From assembly GCA_003219925.1 (NCBI GenBank), contig QHQU01000216.1, positions 1-19,577 of the forward strand: DNA of 19,577 bases, read 5' to 3'. The DNA is from Verrucomicrobiota bacterium. Lineage in GTDB: Bacteria; Verrucomicrobiota; Verrucomicrobiia; Chthoniobacterales; UBA10450. The position numbers were made by a program, and so were the translations under genes. The notes below the pieces were generated by a model. The model was not told where the DNA came from and searched no databases. It saw nothing but the letters and a program-made list of their open reading frames with translations. Shown piece after piece: positions 6,802 through 14,829 of this stretch; within the stretch, counting starts at the first letter, position 1, and the number at the start of each line of letters is the position of its first letter.

Positions 6802-7793
6802 AACAAAGCGTCATCATAGGTGCAGGAAGCTGGGGCACGGCGCTGGCGGCACTGTGGGGGACGGACGGGCGGCCCATTTCTCTGTGGGGCAACAATGCCG
6901 CACGCATCAGCCGGGTGCAAAGTTCGCGAGAGAACACCGAGTATTTGCCGGGGATCCGATTGCCGGACAACATTAGCGCCACGCACGAGCTCAGTGACTG
7001 TCGTGAAGCCGATCTAATTGTTTTCGTCACCCCATCCATTGCCCTGCGCGAAATCGCCACTCGTGTCCGCAACGCCGGAGTCAAAGAAAATGCGGTGCTG
7101 CTGAGTTGCACCAAAGGAATCGAGCACGGCAGCGGAATGCGGATGAGCGAAATTTTGTCAGATCTTTTCTCTTCAAATCCAGTAGCGGTTTTGTCCGGAC
7201 CAAATCTGGCAGTCGAAGTTATTCGCAGCTTGCCGACTGCGACTGTGATTGGTTGTGCTAACGAGAAATATGCAATTGAACTGCAACGTTTTCTTGGGAG
7301 CGAACATTTCCGGATTTATACGAGTGATGATGTTGTCAGCATTGAGCTGGGGGGCGCGCTCAAGAATGTTTTCGCGATTGCGGCCGGCGTGAGTGACGGC
7401 CTTGGCCTGGGCGACAATTCAAAAGCTGCGCTCCTTACCCGCGCGATGGCCGAATTGTTGCGTCTCGGGACCGGGATGGGTGGAAACGCGCGCACTTTCT
7501 ACGGACTAAGCGGCGTGGGAGATCTGATCGCGACCTGCTTCAGTAAGCACAGTCGCAATCGGAGGGTAGGAGAACGGCTGGGCCAGGCCGAGACCCTGGC
7601 TCAAATCCAGGCCGACATGAGAATGGTGGCAGAAGGGATACCTACAGCAAAGAGCGCATTCGAATGTGCGCGCCGGATCGGCGTGGAAACACCGATCATC
7701 GATCAAGTCTACGCCGTTCTTTATCAGGACAAGCCGCTCCTCTTTGCGATGCAGGAATTGCTCGGACGCGATCCCAAGGCCGAACGGCTTTAA
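6798..7793 (+). CDS. gpsA: NAD(P)-dependent glycerol-3-phosphate dehydrogenase
   Basis: A 331-residue cytosolic dehydrogenase that reduces dihydroxyacetone phosphate to sn-glycerol-3-phosphate for phospholipid synthesis. The dinucleotide motif GAGSWG is at residues 8-13. SCTKGIE and LSGPNLAVEV follow, then GGALKNVFAIAAGVSDGL with the catalytic lysine at about Lys189, and GLSGVGDLIATC with SRNRRVGERL for substrate binding. Length and domain order are normal. The start overlaps the plsY stop in an ATGA arrangement, which indicates translational coupling. Its stop codon interlocks with that of the converging purN gene: TTAA at 7790-7793 gives TAA on both strands. Confidence 0.97.
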   Translation: MKQSVIIGAGSWGTALAALWGTDGRPISLWGNNAARISRVQSSRENTEYLPGIRLPDNISATHELSDCREADLIVFVTPSIALREIATRVRNAGVKENAVLLSCTKGIEHGSGMRMSEILSDLFSSNPVAVLSGPNLAVEVIRSLPTATVIGCANEKYAIELQRFLGSEHFRIYTSDDVVSIELGGALKNVFAIAAGVSDGLGLGDNSKAALLTRAMAELLRLGTGMGGNARTFYGLSGVGDLIATCFSKHSRNRRVGERLGQAETLAQIQADMRMVAEGIPTAKSAFECARRIGVETPIIDQVYAVLYQDKPLLFAMQELLGRDPKAERL

Positions 7794-8374
7794 GCAGCGC
7801 GCAGTTGCGCAAATACCTGCTCGAGAGCTTCGGGGTAAAGAACGTGTTCTACTTCCTGGATGCGCGCGTGCAATGACTCGGCCGTATCGTCGCTCATCAC
7901 GGGGACTTTGCGTTGCGCAATGACGTCGCCGTGATCGATCTGCTCATCCACGTAATGAACGGTTACGCCTGTCCACTTCTCGTTAGCTGCAAGTGCCTGT
8001 TTCCATGCTTCCAGGCCCGGGAATTTCGGCAGGAGCGAGGGATGAATGTTCACGATTCGGCGCGGGAAAGCGGCCAGCATTTGCTCTTTCAAGACGCGCA
8101 TGAAACCAGCCAGAACGACAATTTGCACTTCCGCATTCTGCAACATCGCGACCAGTTGCGCTTCCACCTTCGGCTCAAGCCTGGTCCGAAAATGCCCCGG
8201 CGGCAGGTAGGCGTTCGGCACTCCGAACTCACGCGCGATCTCCAGAATCGGTGCATCGAGTACATCGGAAATTACAACGGCGACCTTTGCTCTTAACCTA
8301 CCATCGCGAATACTCTGGAGGATGGCGCGACAGTTCGATCCCTTGCCCGAGCCGAGAATACCGATCTTAATCAT
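7790..8374 (-). CDS. purN: Phosphoribosylglycinamide formyltransferase
   Basis: A 194-residue GAR transformylase that moves a formyl group from 10-formyl-THF to glycinamide ribonucleotide, the third step of purine synthesis. The phosphate-binding GILGSGKGSN is at the N-terminus. The catalytic triad is present as Asn109 and His111 in VNIHPSLLPKFPG and Asp147 in VDEQIDHG. Folate-pocket motifs are in LAGFMRVL. I choose ATG 8374-8372, which overlaps the last base of the rfaE2 stop (TGATG) and has a GGGGAAGGG ribosome-binding site. A GTG one codon earlier would touch that site and is unlikely. It is the last gene of the lipid kinase-rfaE2-purN set, so it probably relies on translational coupling. 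Confidence 0.95.
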   Translation of the reverse strand: MIKIGILGSGKGSNCRAILQSIRDGRLRAKVAVVISDVLDAPILEIAREFGVPNAYLPPGHFRTRLEPKVEAQLVAMLQNAEVQIVVLAGFMRVLKEQMLAAFPRRIVNIHPSLLPKFPGLEAWKQALAANEKWTGVTVHYVDEQIDHGDVIAQRKVPVMSDDTAESLHARIQEVEHVLYPEALEQVFAQLRAA

Positions 8375-8853
8375 CACCCTTCCCCAATTCTCGTTAGCAA
8401 CTGCGAGGTTGAGTAACCTTTCTCGAAGGGAATGATCTCAATCCTGGTTCCGAATTTTTCCAAAACTGCGCGTTCTTTTGGGTCCAGCGTATCGGGCGTA
8501 TAATCGCCGCCCTTGGCATAGATCGCCGGCTGGGCCGCCCGCAGAAAATTCGTGGCCCGCAATTCGGGAAAAATCGTCACGTAATCGACCGACTCGAGCG
8601 CGGCCAACACCTCCGCCCGATCCTGTTCGCGATTGATGGGCCGGCCTTCGCCTTTAAGCTGACAGACCGAATTGTCGCCGTTCAGTCCCACCACCAGCAC
8701 ATCGCCGAGTTTTCGCGCCGCCGCCAGGTAACGCACATGGCCGACGTGCAAAATATCGAAGCAACCATTCGTCGCGATCACTCGCTTGCCCGCAGATCGC
8801 AACCGTTCCGATTTTTCGCTCAATTCATCCAAGGTGATAATTTTCTTGTTCAC
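8374..8853 (-). CDS. rfaE2: D-glycero-beta-D-manno-heptose 1-phosphate adenylyltransferase
   Basis: A stand-alone nucleotidyltransferase of about 159 residues, equivalent to the C-terminal half of HldE. It makes ADP-heptose for the LPS inner core. The signature TNGCFDILHVGH (HxGH at 36-39) is intact, followed by GDVLVVGLNGD, GRPINREQDRAEVL, AKGGDY and the C-terminal GYSTSQLL. I prefer the GTG start at 8853-8851, because it overlaps the lipid-kinase stop as GTGA and follows GGAG. An in-frame ATG at 8877 would add eight Arg/Ser-rich residues and overlap the upstream gene by 28 bases. The kinase half of HldE is not encoded next to it, so the split form (RfaE1 elsewhere) is likely. A related class of glycerol-3-phosphate cytidylyltransferases shares HxGH, but the overall match favours RfaE2. 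Confidence 0.92.
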   Translation of the reverse strand: MNKKIITLDELSEKSERLRSAGKRVIATNGCFDILHVGHVRYLAAARKLGDVLVVGLNGDNSVCQLKGEGRPINREQDRAEVLAALESVDYVTIFPELRATNFLRAAQPAIYAKGGDYTPDTLDPKERAVLEKFGTRIEIIPFEKGYSTSQLLTRIGEG

Positions 8854-9734
8854 GCTGCTCCGGCTCCGACTACGCATCGCAATGCCTGCGGCAGCAACTC
8901 GAAAATTGCCGGTTCATTCCCGATCAATTCACCATCGACGTTAAACCACATTCCGGGTCTTGAACTAATCGCAATCTTTTTGGCCCGCCGAAAGATAACC
9001 CCGTCCGAGGACAAGTGTTTACCGAGGAGGATCTGGGCCGCCAAAATTGCGAGCTCGGCCGGCCCCCGCTCCGCAATGAGGACGATATCGAGCAATCCAT
9101 CCGCGACGTCGGCTTCCGGCGCGACCGGGATCCCACCAGCAACGTAACGCCCGTTGGCCACGATCACATTATAGAGATCAAGCTCGAAAGCCTGCGCGTC
9201 ATCAAGCGCCACCTTCGTGGTGTAACCACGTAGCTCGGAAAACGCGGCTGCGGCGCTGCGCAAATAGGCCAGTGGCCCCCACGCCCGCTTCATTTCCGGC
9301 GTAAGTTTTTCGTCAACCACGCCGCTGAATCCGCCTGAGGAAACGTTCACGAAATAGCGGACGCGATCGCTGGTCACGCGGACCAGATCAATGGCGCGGG
9401 TCTTGGCAGCCATGATCTGTTCGATCGCGGTCTCCAGATCAGTTGGAACTCCGAGTGTGCGCGCAAAATCGTTGCCGGTCCCGAGCGGCAAGACGCCAAG
9501 AGCAGCCTTGCAACCTCCCTGAGCGATCCCGTTCACTACTTCGTTCAAGGTCCCATCGCCGCCCGCCGACACGATCAGATCGAAGTCCGAAGATTCACTG
9601 GCGAATTTCTCCGCGTCACCCGCCTGTTGGCTGATGCAAAGGCGCTCGGCCTTCAACCCGCGCAAACGATCCTGAACAGCATCAATGTTTTTCACCCCGC
9701 CGGCGATTGGATTGAGAATGATGCAGGTTCGCAT
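8850..9734 (-). CDS. Diacylglycerol kinase family lipid kinase
   Basis: A 294-residue lipid kinase of the DAGK_cat/YegS/DgkB family, which phosphorylates diacylglycerol or a related lipid or sphingoid substrate with ATP. Visible motifs are the N-terminal LNPIAGG and the nucleotide-binding SAGGDGTLNEVVNG (GGDGT at 58-62). LPLGTGNDFAR, NVSSGGFSGVVDE and the C-terminal FNVDGELI follow. The ATG at 9734 places the LNP motif where the family has it, although no clear ribosome-binding site precedes it. A TTG at 9806 would add 24 residues with no family similarity. The gene is first in a minus-strand set with rfaE2 and purN, overlapping rfaE2 by four bases. The exact lipid substrate cannot be read from the sequence. 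Undecaprenol or diacylglycerol recycling is plausible. Confidence 0.92.
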   Translation of the reverse strand: MRTCIILNPIAGGVKNIDAVQDRLRGLKAERLCISQQAGDAEKFASESSDFDLIVSAGGDGTLNEVVNGIAQGGCKAALGVLPLGTGNDFARTLGVPTDLETAIEQIMAAKTRAIDLVRVTSDRVRYFVNVSSGGFSGVVDEKLTPEMKRAWGPLAYLRSAAAAFSELRGYTTKVALDDAQAFELDLYNVIVANGRYVAGGIPVAPEADVADGLLDIVLIAERGPAELAILAAQILLGKHLSSDGVIFRRAKKIAISSRPGMWFNVDGELIGNEPAIFELLPQALRCVVGAGAA

Positions 9735-9825
9735 CGCATCGCGACATTGCGATGTCCGGGCGAATGAAGCAACGCGCCCTTTTGGCTTGCCTCGCGAGCC
9801 GATCAATGATTGATAAGCGGCCGGT

Positions 9826-10551
9826 ATGGCGAAGAATCCGTCCGACTCGTCGAGCGGCTACAAAATCTCGGAAGGACCGGTGACTTCATCATCGTTGCGT
9901 CGGCGAGACGTTGACGAATTGACGGGGTTGCCAGCGCACTATGGCAAGCCGCTGCTGGTCGCAATCGCGCGCGATCCACGGACGCTTTTTGTGTGCTGGA
10001 GTGTGGATTGGCCGGCGGCCTTCGCCAAAGGTTTACCAGCCGATCGCTGTGCCCACGTGCGGATTCGGCAAAACGGGAATGAGAAAACCGTCGCGGTCGA
10101 ACCGATGAGCGGGAGCTGCGCCATTGAGGAGCTCGAGCCGGGCGAGACCTATGCAGTCGAGCTGGGCTATTACGCGCCGCGGGAGACTTGGAACAGTGTG
10201 GTTACCGGCAACGAAGTGATGATGCCGTTCGCTTCGCAGTCGGACGAGACGGTCGATGTCGCAACCGTGCCGTTTCATCTCACTTTTCAACGGATGCTGA
10301 GTCTTTTTCGCGGGAAGAATGGCGACGACCTTGCGCAAACGCTCGCGCAATTCCAGGAACGAGCAAACCGGTCAGAGCTTTCGCGCGACGAAGCCGAAGT
10401 ATTGCGCGCTCTCGATCTCTCGCCTGAAGATTTGCAGAAAACCGCAGCTGCCCGCGAATCGTTAGCGAAATCAGAAAGGCTCCGCGAGCGTGGCGAAAGA
10501 CTTTTCGGCGGCACAAGTCCCAGCGAAGGTTTCGGTGGCAGTAGCTGGTGA
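9826..10551 (+). CDS. DUF4912 domain-containing protein
   Basis: A 241-residue protein that I recognise as carrying a DUF4912 domain at about residues 30-140. It shows the characteristic LPAHYGKPLLVAIARDP opening, then LFVCWSVD and a run of beta-rich sequence ending in ETYAVELGYY. The N-terminus is Ser/Lys-rich. The last 100 residues are charged and helical (many Glu, Arg and Ala), ending in a Gly/Ser-rich tail, and could form a coiled region. There is no signal peptide or membrane helix, so it is probably cytoplasmic. The family has no established biochemical function. The gene is divergent from the lipid-kinase operon with about 90 bp between the starts. Its 3' end faces the permease gene, with a hairpin-like repeat between them. 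Confidence 0.8.
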   Translation: MAKNPSDSSSGYKISEGPVTSSSLRRRDVDELTGLPAHYGKPLLVAIARDPRTLFVCWSVDWPAAFAKGLPADRCAHVRIRQNGNEKTVAVEPMSGSCAIEELEPGETYAVELGYYAPRETWNSVVTGNEVMMPFASQSDETVDVATVPFHLTFQRMLSLFRGKNGDDLAQTLAQFQERANRSELSRDEAEVLRALDLSPEDLQKTAAARESLAKSERLRERGERLFGGTSPSEGFGGSSW

Positions 10552-10570
10552 CAGCGGGATAACGCAACAC

Positions 10571-10641
10571 AAGGAAACGAAGGTAACAAAACCTTCAATC
10601 AGATCGTCCGTCGAAACGCTTTTTGTTTCCTGTTATCTTCT
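10571..10641. repeat. Imperfect inverted repeat between convergent genes (possible bidirectional terminator or dispersed repeat)
   Basis: The left arm at about 10571-10591 (AAGGAAACGAAGGTAACAAA) pairs imperfectly with the right arm at about 10621-10641, which begins TTTTGTTTCCT. The spacer is about 29 nt. The element fills the 104-bp gap between the convergent DUF4912 and permease genes, where a two-way transcription end would be expected. The GGAAACGAAGGTAAC wording resembles dispersed intergenic repeats that I recall from verrucomicrobial genomes, but that cannot be checked here. Confidence 0.45.
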
Positions 10642-10655
10642 GTTCAGAATCTGCG

Positions 10656-12161
10656 CTACCGGGTCAGCTTTATCCCCTCTGGCATCTCGGGCGGTGGCGC
10701 ATTGATGCGGCTGTGGCTCTTGCCATAGCTGAAGTAAAACACCAGTCCGATTGCGAGCCAGACAATTAGCCGCATCCAATTCGTCCAGCCCAAGCCGTAA
10801 ATCATTGCGCCGCACACGATGATTCCGAGCGTGCAGACAACGGGTGCTGCCGGCACCCGAAATCCGCGTTCCAGCTCAGGGCTGCGAACCCGCATGATCC
10901 AGATACCTGCGCAGACGAGGATGAAAGCAAACAAGGTCCCGATACTCGTCATTTCGCCGGTGACATCGGCAGGTACGAATGCCGCGAGCAGGCCGGTAAA
11001 CACAAAGAACAACATGTTTGATTTGTAAGGCGTCCGATACCGAGGATGGACGTCGGAAAAAACTTGGGGGACAAGTCCGTCGCGACTCATCGAGAAGAAG
11101 ACGCGTGATTGGCCTAACAACATCACTAAGATGACGGAGGAAAAGCCCGCCAAAATTGCGACCGTGACCGACTTTGAAAGCCATTCGTAGCCGGTCATGT
11201 ATTTGGTGATCGCGAACGCGACCGAGGCTTCACGACCGGCGCTACGGAAATCCTGCACCGTCGCAACTCCGCTGAGCACATAGGAAAACAGCACATAAAG
11301 AATAGTGCAAAAAACGAGCGATCCAAGAATTCCTATCGGCATGTCGCGTTTCGGATTCCGCGCTTCTTGTGCGGCGGTGGAAACGGCATCGAACCCGATG
11401 TAAGCGAAGAAGACAACGCCGGCGGCCCCGAGAATTCCGAGAATTCCACCATACGCGTGGGTGATGCCCTGTCCCGTGATGTAAGTGGTTGGGGCGGGAA
11501 TCATCGGGGTGTGGTTTACCGGATTGATGAACCCCCAGCCGATGCCGATGAAGAGCAACACAATGCTCACCTTGAGGACAACAATGAGACCATTGACGAA
11601 AGCCGATTCTTTCGTGCCGCGGATAAGCAGGAGCGTGAGGAGAAGGAGAATGAAAACCGCCGGGATGTTCATCAATCCATGAATCCCGGCGAGGTCATGT
11701 TCGAAAGGCGAATGCGTCCATTGGTACGGTACCCGCAGCCCGAACCAATCGAGCACGCGATTGGCGTACTCGCTCCACGCGATGGAAACTGTGGATGCCG
11801 CGACCGCGTATTCGAGGATTAAGTCCCAGCCGATGATCCAGGCGACGAATTCGCCCATGGTGGCGTAGGAATAAGTGTAGGCGCTGCCCGCAACTGGAAT
11901 CATCGAGGCAAACTCGGCGTAACAAAGACCGGCAAACGCGCACCCAATACCGGCGACGATAAAGGCAAGCACGACCGATGGACCTGCGCGGTCAGCAATT
12001 GCGGCCGCTGTGCGGACAAAAAGACCAGCGCCGATGATTCCCCCGATTCCCAGGGCAATTAGATTAATCGGCCCGAGTGATCGCTTCAGGCTGTGCTCGC
12101 CAACTTCCTGCGCTTCTGCCATCAGCCTGGCGAGTGGCTTTCTTGCGAATAAATTTGCCAT
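10656..12161 (-). CDS. APC-superfamily amino-acid permease, cationic amino-acid transporter (CAT/YfnA-like)
   Basis: A 501-residue polytopic transporter with the 12-helix pattern of the APC superfamily. The unwound first helix carries GIGGIIGAGLFV, and helix 2 and its loop show FAGLCYAEFASMIPVAGSAYTYSYATMGE. The FFAYIGFDAVSTAAQEARNPKRDMPIGI segment is the hallmark of the CAT subfamily (TC 2.A.3.3; YfnA and GkApcT). The N-terminal cytoplasmic LARLMAEAQEVGEHSLKRSLG also fits. The likely role is proton-coupled uptake of amino acids across the inner membrane, with broad or cationic specificity. The ATG at 12161 is well placed. It begins 30 bp after the stop of the second permease gene on the same strand, so the two are probably one operon. 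Confidence 0.93.
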   Translation of the reverse strand: MANLFARKPLARLMAEAQEVGEHSLKRSLGPINLIALGIGGIIGAGLFVRTAAAIADRAGPSVVLAFIVAGIGCAFAGLCYAEFASMIPVAGSAYTYSYATMGEFVAWIIGWDLILEYAVAASTVSIAWSEYANRVLDWFGLRVPYQWTHSPFEHDLAGIHGLMNIPAVFILLLLTLLLIRGTKESAFVNGLIVVLKVSIVLLFIGIGWGFINPVNHTPMIPAPTTYITGQGITHAYGGILGILGAAGVVFFAYIGFDAVSTAAQEARNPKRDMPIGILGSLVFCTILYVLFSYVLSGVATVQDFRSAGREASVAFAITKYMTGYEWLSKSVTVAILAGFSSVILVMLLGQSRVFFSMSRDGLVPQVFSDVHPRYRTPYKSNMLFFVFTGLLAAFVPADVTGEMTSIGTLFAFILVCAGIWIMRVRSPELERGFRVPAAPVVCTLGIIVCGAMIYGLGWTNWMRLIVWLAIGLVFYFSYGKSHSRINAPPPEMPEGIKLTR

Positions 12162-12191
12162 GAGTCGTTAGTTTGGTTCGGTTTCGGCGGA

Positions 12192-13712
12192 CTAGTCAGC
12201 TGCGTGAAGCGCCATCTTTTCGGCTGATCTCCGCCACAGGAAATAAATCGGTACCCCGCTCAGCACGATGATAAGGCCCGGCCAGGTAGTTGCAGTTTGA
12301 TAGATGAAGAGCACGGCGAGAATGACGCTCGCGCCGATGACATAGAGCAGAGGCACTACGGGGTAACCGAAAGCTTTGTAGGGGCGTTCGGCATCGGGCC
12401 GTTTTCGTCGAAGCATGAAGATCCCGAGAATCGTAAGAATGTAGAAGATAAGCGCGGCGGAGATCACGTAGTCGAGCAGATTGCCATATAGATTTCCGTA
12501 ACCGGCGACTGCGCCGGTGGCGTCCCTCTTTACTGTCCGCGGCAAAACGAGCAGGCCGGCCCAGATTCCCTGCACAACCAGACCCCAGCCTGGCACATGA
12601 TTCCGGTTCAGCCGACTAACCGAGCGAAAGAAGAGTCCGTCGCGTGCCATTGCGTAATAGGCGCGTGCGCCGGCCAGGATCAGTCCGTTGTTACAACCAA
12701 ACGTGGAGACCATAATCGCGACCGCCATGATGGTGGCACCGAGGCCCGGGAAGATGACATTGGCTGTTTCTGAGGCGACGCGATCACTCGGCGCATTTTG
12801 AATTGCGGAGAACGGAAGGGCGGCGAGGTAGGCTACATTTGCCAGCAAATACAAGCTGATCACCAGAATCGTTCCGAACGCCAGTGAGAGGGGAACATTA
12901 CGCCGTGGGTTGACCACTTCGCCGGCGGTAAAGGTGATATTGTTCCACGCATCAGCAGAAAAGAGCGAGTTCGTTTGCGCGACGCAGATGCCGACGAACA
13001 GGCCGAACCCAGTTGCCGCGGTGAGGCCCTTTCCAACTTCTTGCAATCCGCCGCGCAAACTCCAGAAATCGGAAAAATTCGCCGCGCCCGCTCCTGATCG
13101 GAGGCCGACCACGATGCCGAGCAGGATCAGCGCGATGAGCGCTCCTGTCTTTGCTGTCGTGAAAATGTTCTGCACGATTTTCCCGAGCTTCAGTCCGAGC
13201 GTGTTCATGAAGGTGAGCAGCGCAATAAGCAGCAGGCCGACCAGTTGCGCGGTCGAGAGCGAGATTGCGTAGCCGCCCAAACGAATTGGTTGAATGAGAT
13301 AATTCGATTCCGAAACCCACGGCACAAGTACCCCCATGTAACGGGCAAATCCGACTGCCACCGCTGCGATCGTTCCCGTTTGAATGACGAGGAACAACGT
13401 CCAGCCGTAGAGAAAACCCCAGAGCGGCGAGAACGCTTCTCGCAGGTAAACATATTGCCCGCCGGCTTTAGGCATCATCGCGGCGAGCTCGCCGTAGGAA
13501 AGCGCGGCCATTAACGTCAGCACACCGGTCACAATCCACACCACAAGTAACCAACCGGGCGCGCCCACCTGCCGCGCAATAATTGTTGAGACGATGAAAA
13601 TTCCCGAACCGATCATCGACCCGGCGACCAGCATCGTCGAGTCGAGCAAGCCCAGCCCTCGAACGAGCTTCTGCTCAGTGGCTGCAGGTGTTGTCGCTGT
13701 AGTGCTGTCCAT
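12192..13712 (-). CDS. APC-superfamily amino-acid permease, LAT/SteT-like
   Basis: A 506-residue permease with about 12 membrane segments. Helix 1 carries GSMIGSGIFIV, followed by ALSYGELAAMMPKAGGQYVYLREAFSPLWGFLYGW. This proline- and glycine-rich wording is typical of the L-type amino-acid transporter group, for example the serine/threonine exchanger SteT. A later DAWNNITFTAGEVVNPRRNVP segment matches the family's helix 6-7 loop, and RPDAERPYKAFGYPVVP is the usual linker before the last helices. The likely function is amino-acid uptake or exchange. I choose ATG 13712, with AGGG six bases upstream. A TTG one codon earlier is less likely. It is the first gene of a two-permease unit and is divergent from the aspartic protease gene, about 95 bp away. 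Confidence 0.93.
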   Translation of the reverse strand: MDSTTATTPAATEQKLVRGLGLLDSTMLVAGSMIGSGIFIVSTIIARQVGAPGWLLVVWIVTGVLTLMAALSYGELAAMMPKAGGQYVYLREAFSPLWGFLYGWTLFLVIQTGTIAAVAVGFARYMGVLVPWVSESNYLIQPIRLGGYAISLSTAQLVGLLLIALLTFMNTLGLKLGKIVQNIFTTAKTGALIALILLGIVVGLRSGAGAANFSDFWSLRGGLQEVGKGLTAATGFGLFVGICVAQTNSLFSADAWNNITFTAGEVVNPRRNVPLSLAFGTILVISLYLLANVAYLAALPFSAIQNAPSDRVASETANVIFPGLGATIMAVAIMVSTFGCNNGLILAGARAYYAMARDGLFFRSVSRLNRNHVPGWGLVVQGIWAGLLVLPRTVKRDATGAVAGYGNLYGNLLDYVISAALIFYILTILGIFMLRRKRPDAERPYKAFGYPVVPLLYVIGASVILAVLFIYQTATTWPGLIIVLSGVPIYFLWRRSAEKMALHAAD

Positions 13713-13807
13713 CAAAGGCCCTATCTTCTAGCTGCTTGCGTGCCCCCGCGCAATCTCGCAAAGATCGATTCTTGCTTTCAAAGGGCTGATGGTATCCTTC
13801 GACCGCG

Positions 13808-14812
13808 ATGATTTCCTTTTGGATTCGCTTGCGTAGGTCGATTTTCCTCTTCTTCCTCGCAACCCTGTTCTGCTGGGCGGCGCCGTCGCCGGCTGAAGGC
13901 CAGTCCGCTTCACGTCGATCGGCTGCCGAACGGACAATCTGGCAGCGCAACAATCCGCAGTTCGAAGCACTTCCGCTCGAACTTTCGCCGCAGAATCACC
14001 TTATCGTTCGCGCTTTTATTAATGGAAAACTCGCTTTGCTCGGAGTGGATACAGGAGCCCCCGTCAGCGCCATCGCTGTCAGTCGTCATCGGCACTACGG
14101 CCTCGATTCAATTTCCAGCACCTCCAAGTTACCGCCGAAATTGATGATCAACGGTGCGTTAGATACGGTGGGGATCGCGAAATCACTCCGGATCGGTGCG
14201 CTCAATCTTGTTGACGAACCAATGGTCGCAATCGATCTCGGTCCGGAGAGCCGCAGCGCCCGTCTTGGCGAAGAGGAAATCGACGGCATTCTCGGCGCCG
14301 ATATTCTTTTTCCCACTCGAGCGGTGCTGGATTGCCGGCGCCGGCTCCTGATTTTGAATTTGGAGCCGCAATTAGAAGCAATTACGCCGGGTGTGGATTA
14401 TCGGGGGATGAGCAGCATGCCGATCCATGTGAGTGATGGCTACAATTTGTATGTGGACGGTGCGATTAACGGCGCACCCGCGCTTCTGATGGTTGATACC
14501 GGTGCTTTCGCCACCCTGTTGCATCGCTCATTTGTTAAGCGCATGAAAATTCCCTTGCGCGATACCCCGTTTAGGTCTGCGGCGGTGAACCTAAATATGC
14601 GCGATGTGCAAATTGCGCGCATTCGGCGCTTGTCCGTGGGTTCTGTTGACATCGTCGGTCACAATGTTGGCGTTATTGATCTGGGAGGACTCATTCACGG
14701 CGGGTTGCTGGCGGGTAAACGGCCCGTCGCCGGATTACTCGGCAGCGAACTCTTACAGCGTCATCACGGGATCATCGATTTCGGGACGCGCCGGCTTTAT
14801 CTTAAAGGCTAG
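13808..14812 (+). CDS. Exported retropepsin-like aspartic protease with two DTG domains
   Basis: A 334-residue protein with an N-terminal signal peptide: positively charged start, hydrophobic stretch FLFFLATLFCWAA, and likely cleavage near residue 30. It therefore probably acts in the periplasm or as an exported or lipid-anchored protein. Two copies of the retropepsin-like fold follow. The first has LLGVDTGAPVSAI (Asp81) and ILGADILF, the second has LLMVDTGAFATLL (Asp230) and LLGSELL. Each ends in a D-x-x-x-R/L-L strand motif (LDCRRRLLIL; IDFGTRRLYL). The two catalytic aspartates are 149 residues apart, so one chain could supply the pair that a viral retropepsin makes by dimerising. The family (Asp_protease_2-type) is known in bacteria, but its substrates mostly are not. 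It is divergent from the permease operon and convergent with the bPH2 gene. Confidence 0.85.
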   Translation: MISFWIRLRRSIFLFFLATLFCWAAPSPAEGQSASRRSAAERTIWQRNNPQFEALPLELSPQNHLIVRAFINGKLALLGVDTGAPVSAIAVSRHRHYGLDSISSTSKLPPKLMINGALDTVGIAKSLRIGALNLVDEPMVAIDLGPESRSARLGEEEIDGILGADILFPTRAVLDCRRRLLILNLEPQLEAITPGVDYRGMSSMPIHVSDGYNLYVDGAINGAPALLMVDTGAFATLLHRSFVKRMKIPLRDTPFRSAAVNLNMRDVQIARIRRLSVGSVDIVGHNVGVIDLGGLIHGGLLAGKRPVAGLLGSELLQRHHGIIDFGTRRLYLKG

Positions 14813-14829
14813 CGCCCGAACGCCGGCAA

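Noticed and set aside
8854..8877. ATG 8877 as the start of rfaE2
   Set aside because: It adds an Arg/Ser-rich stretch encoded within the lipid-kinase gene. GTG 8853 gives a classic 4-nt overlap with GGAG upstream.
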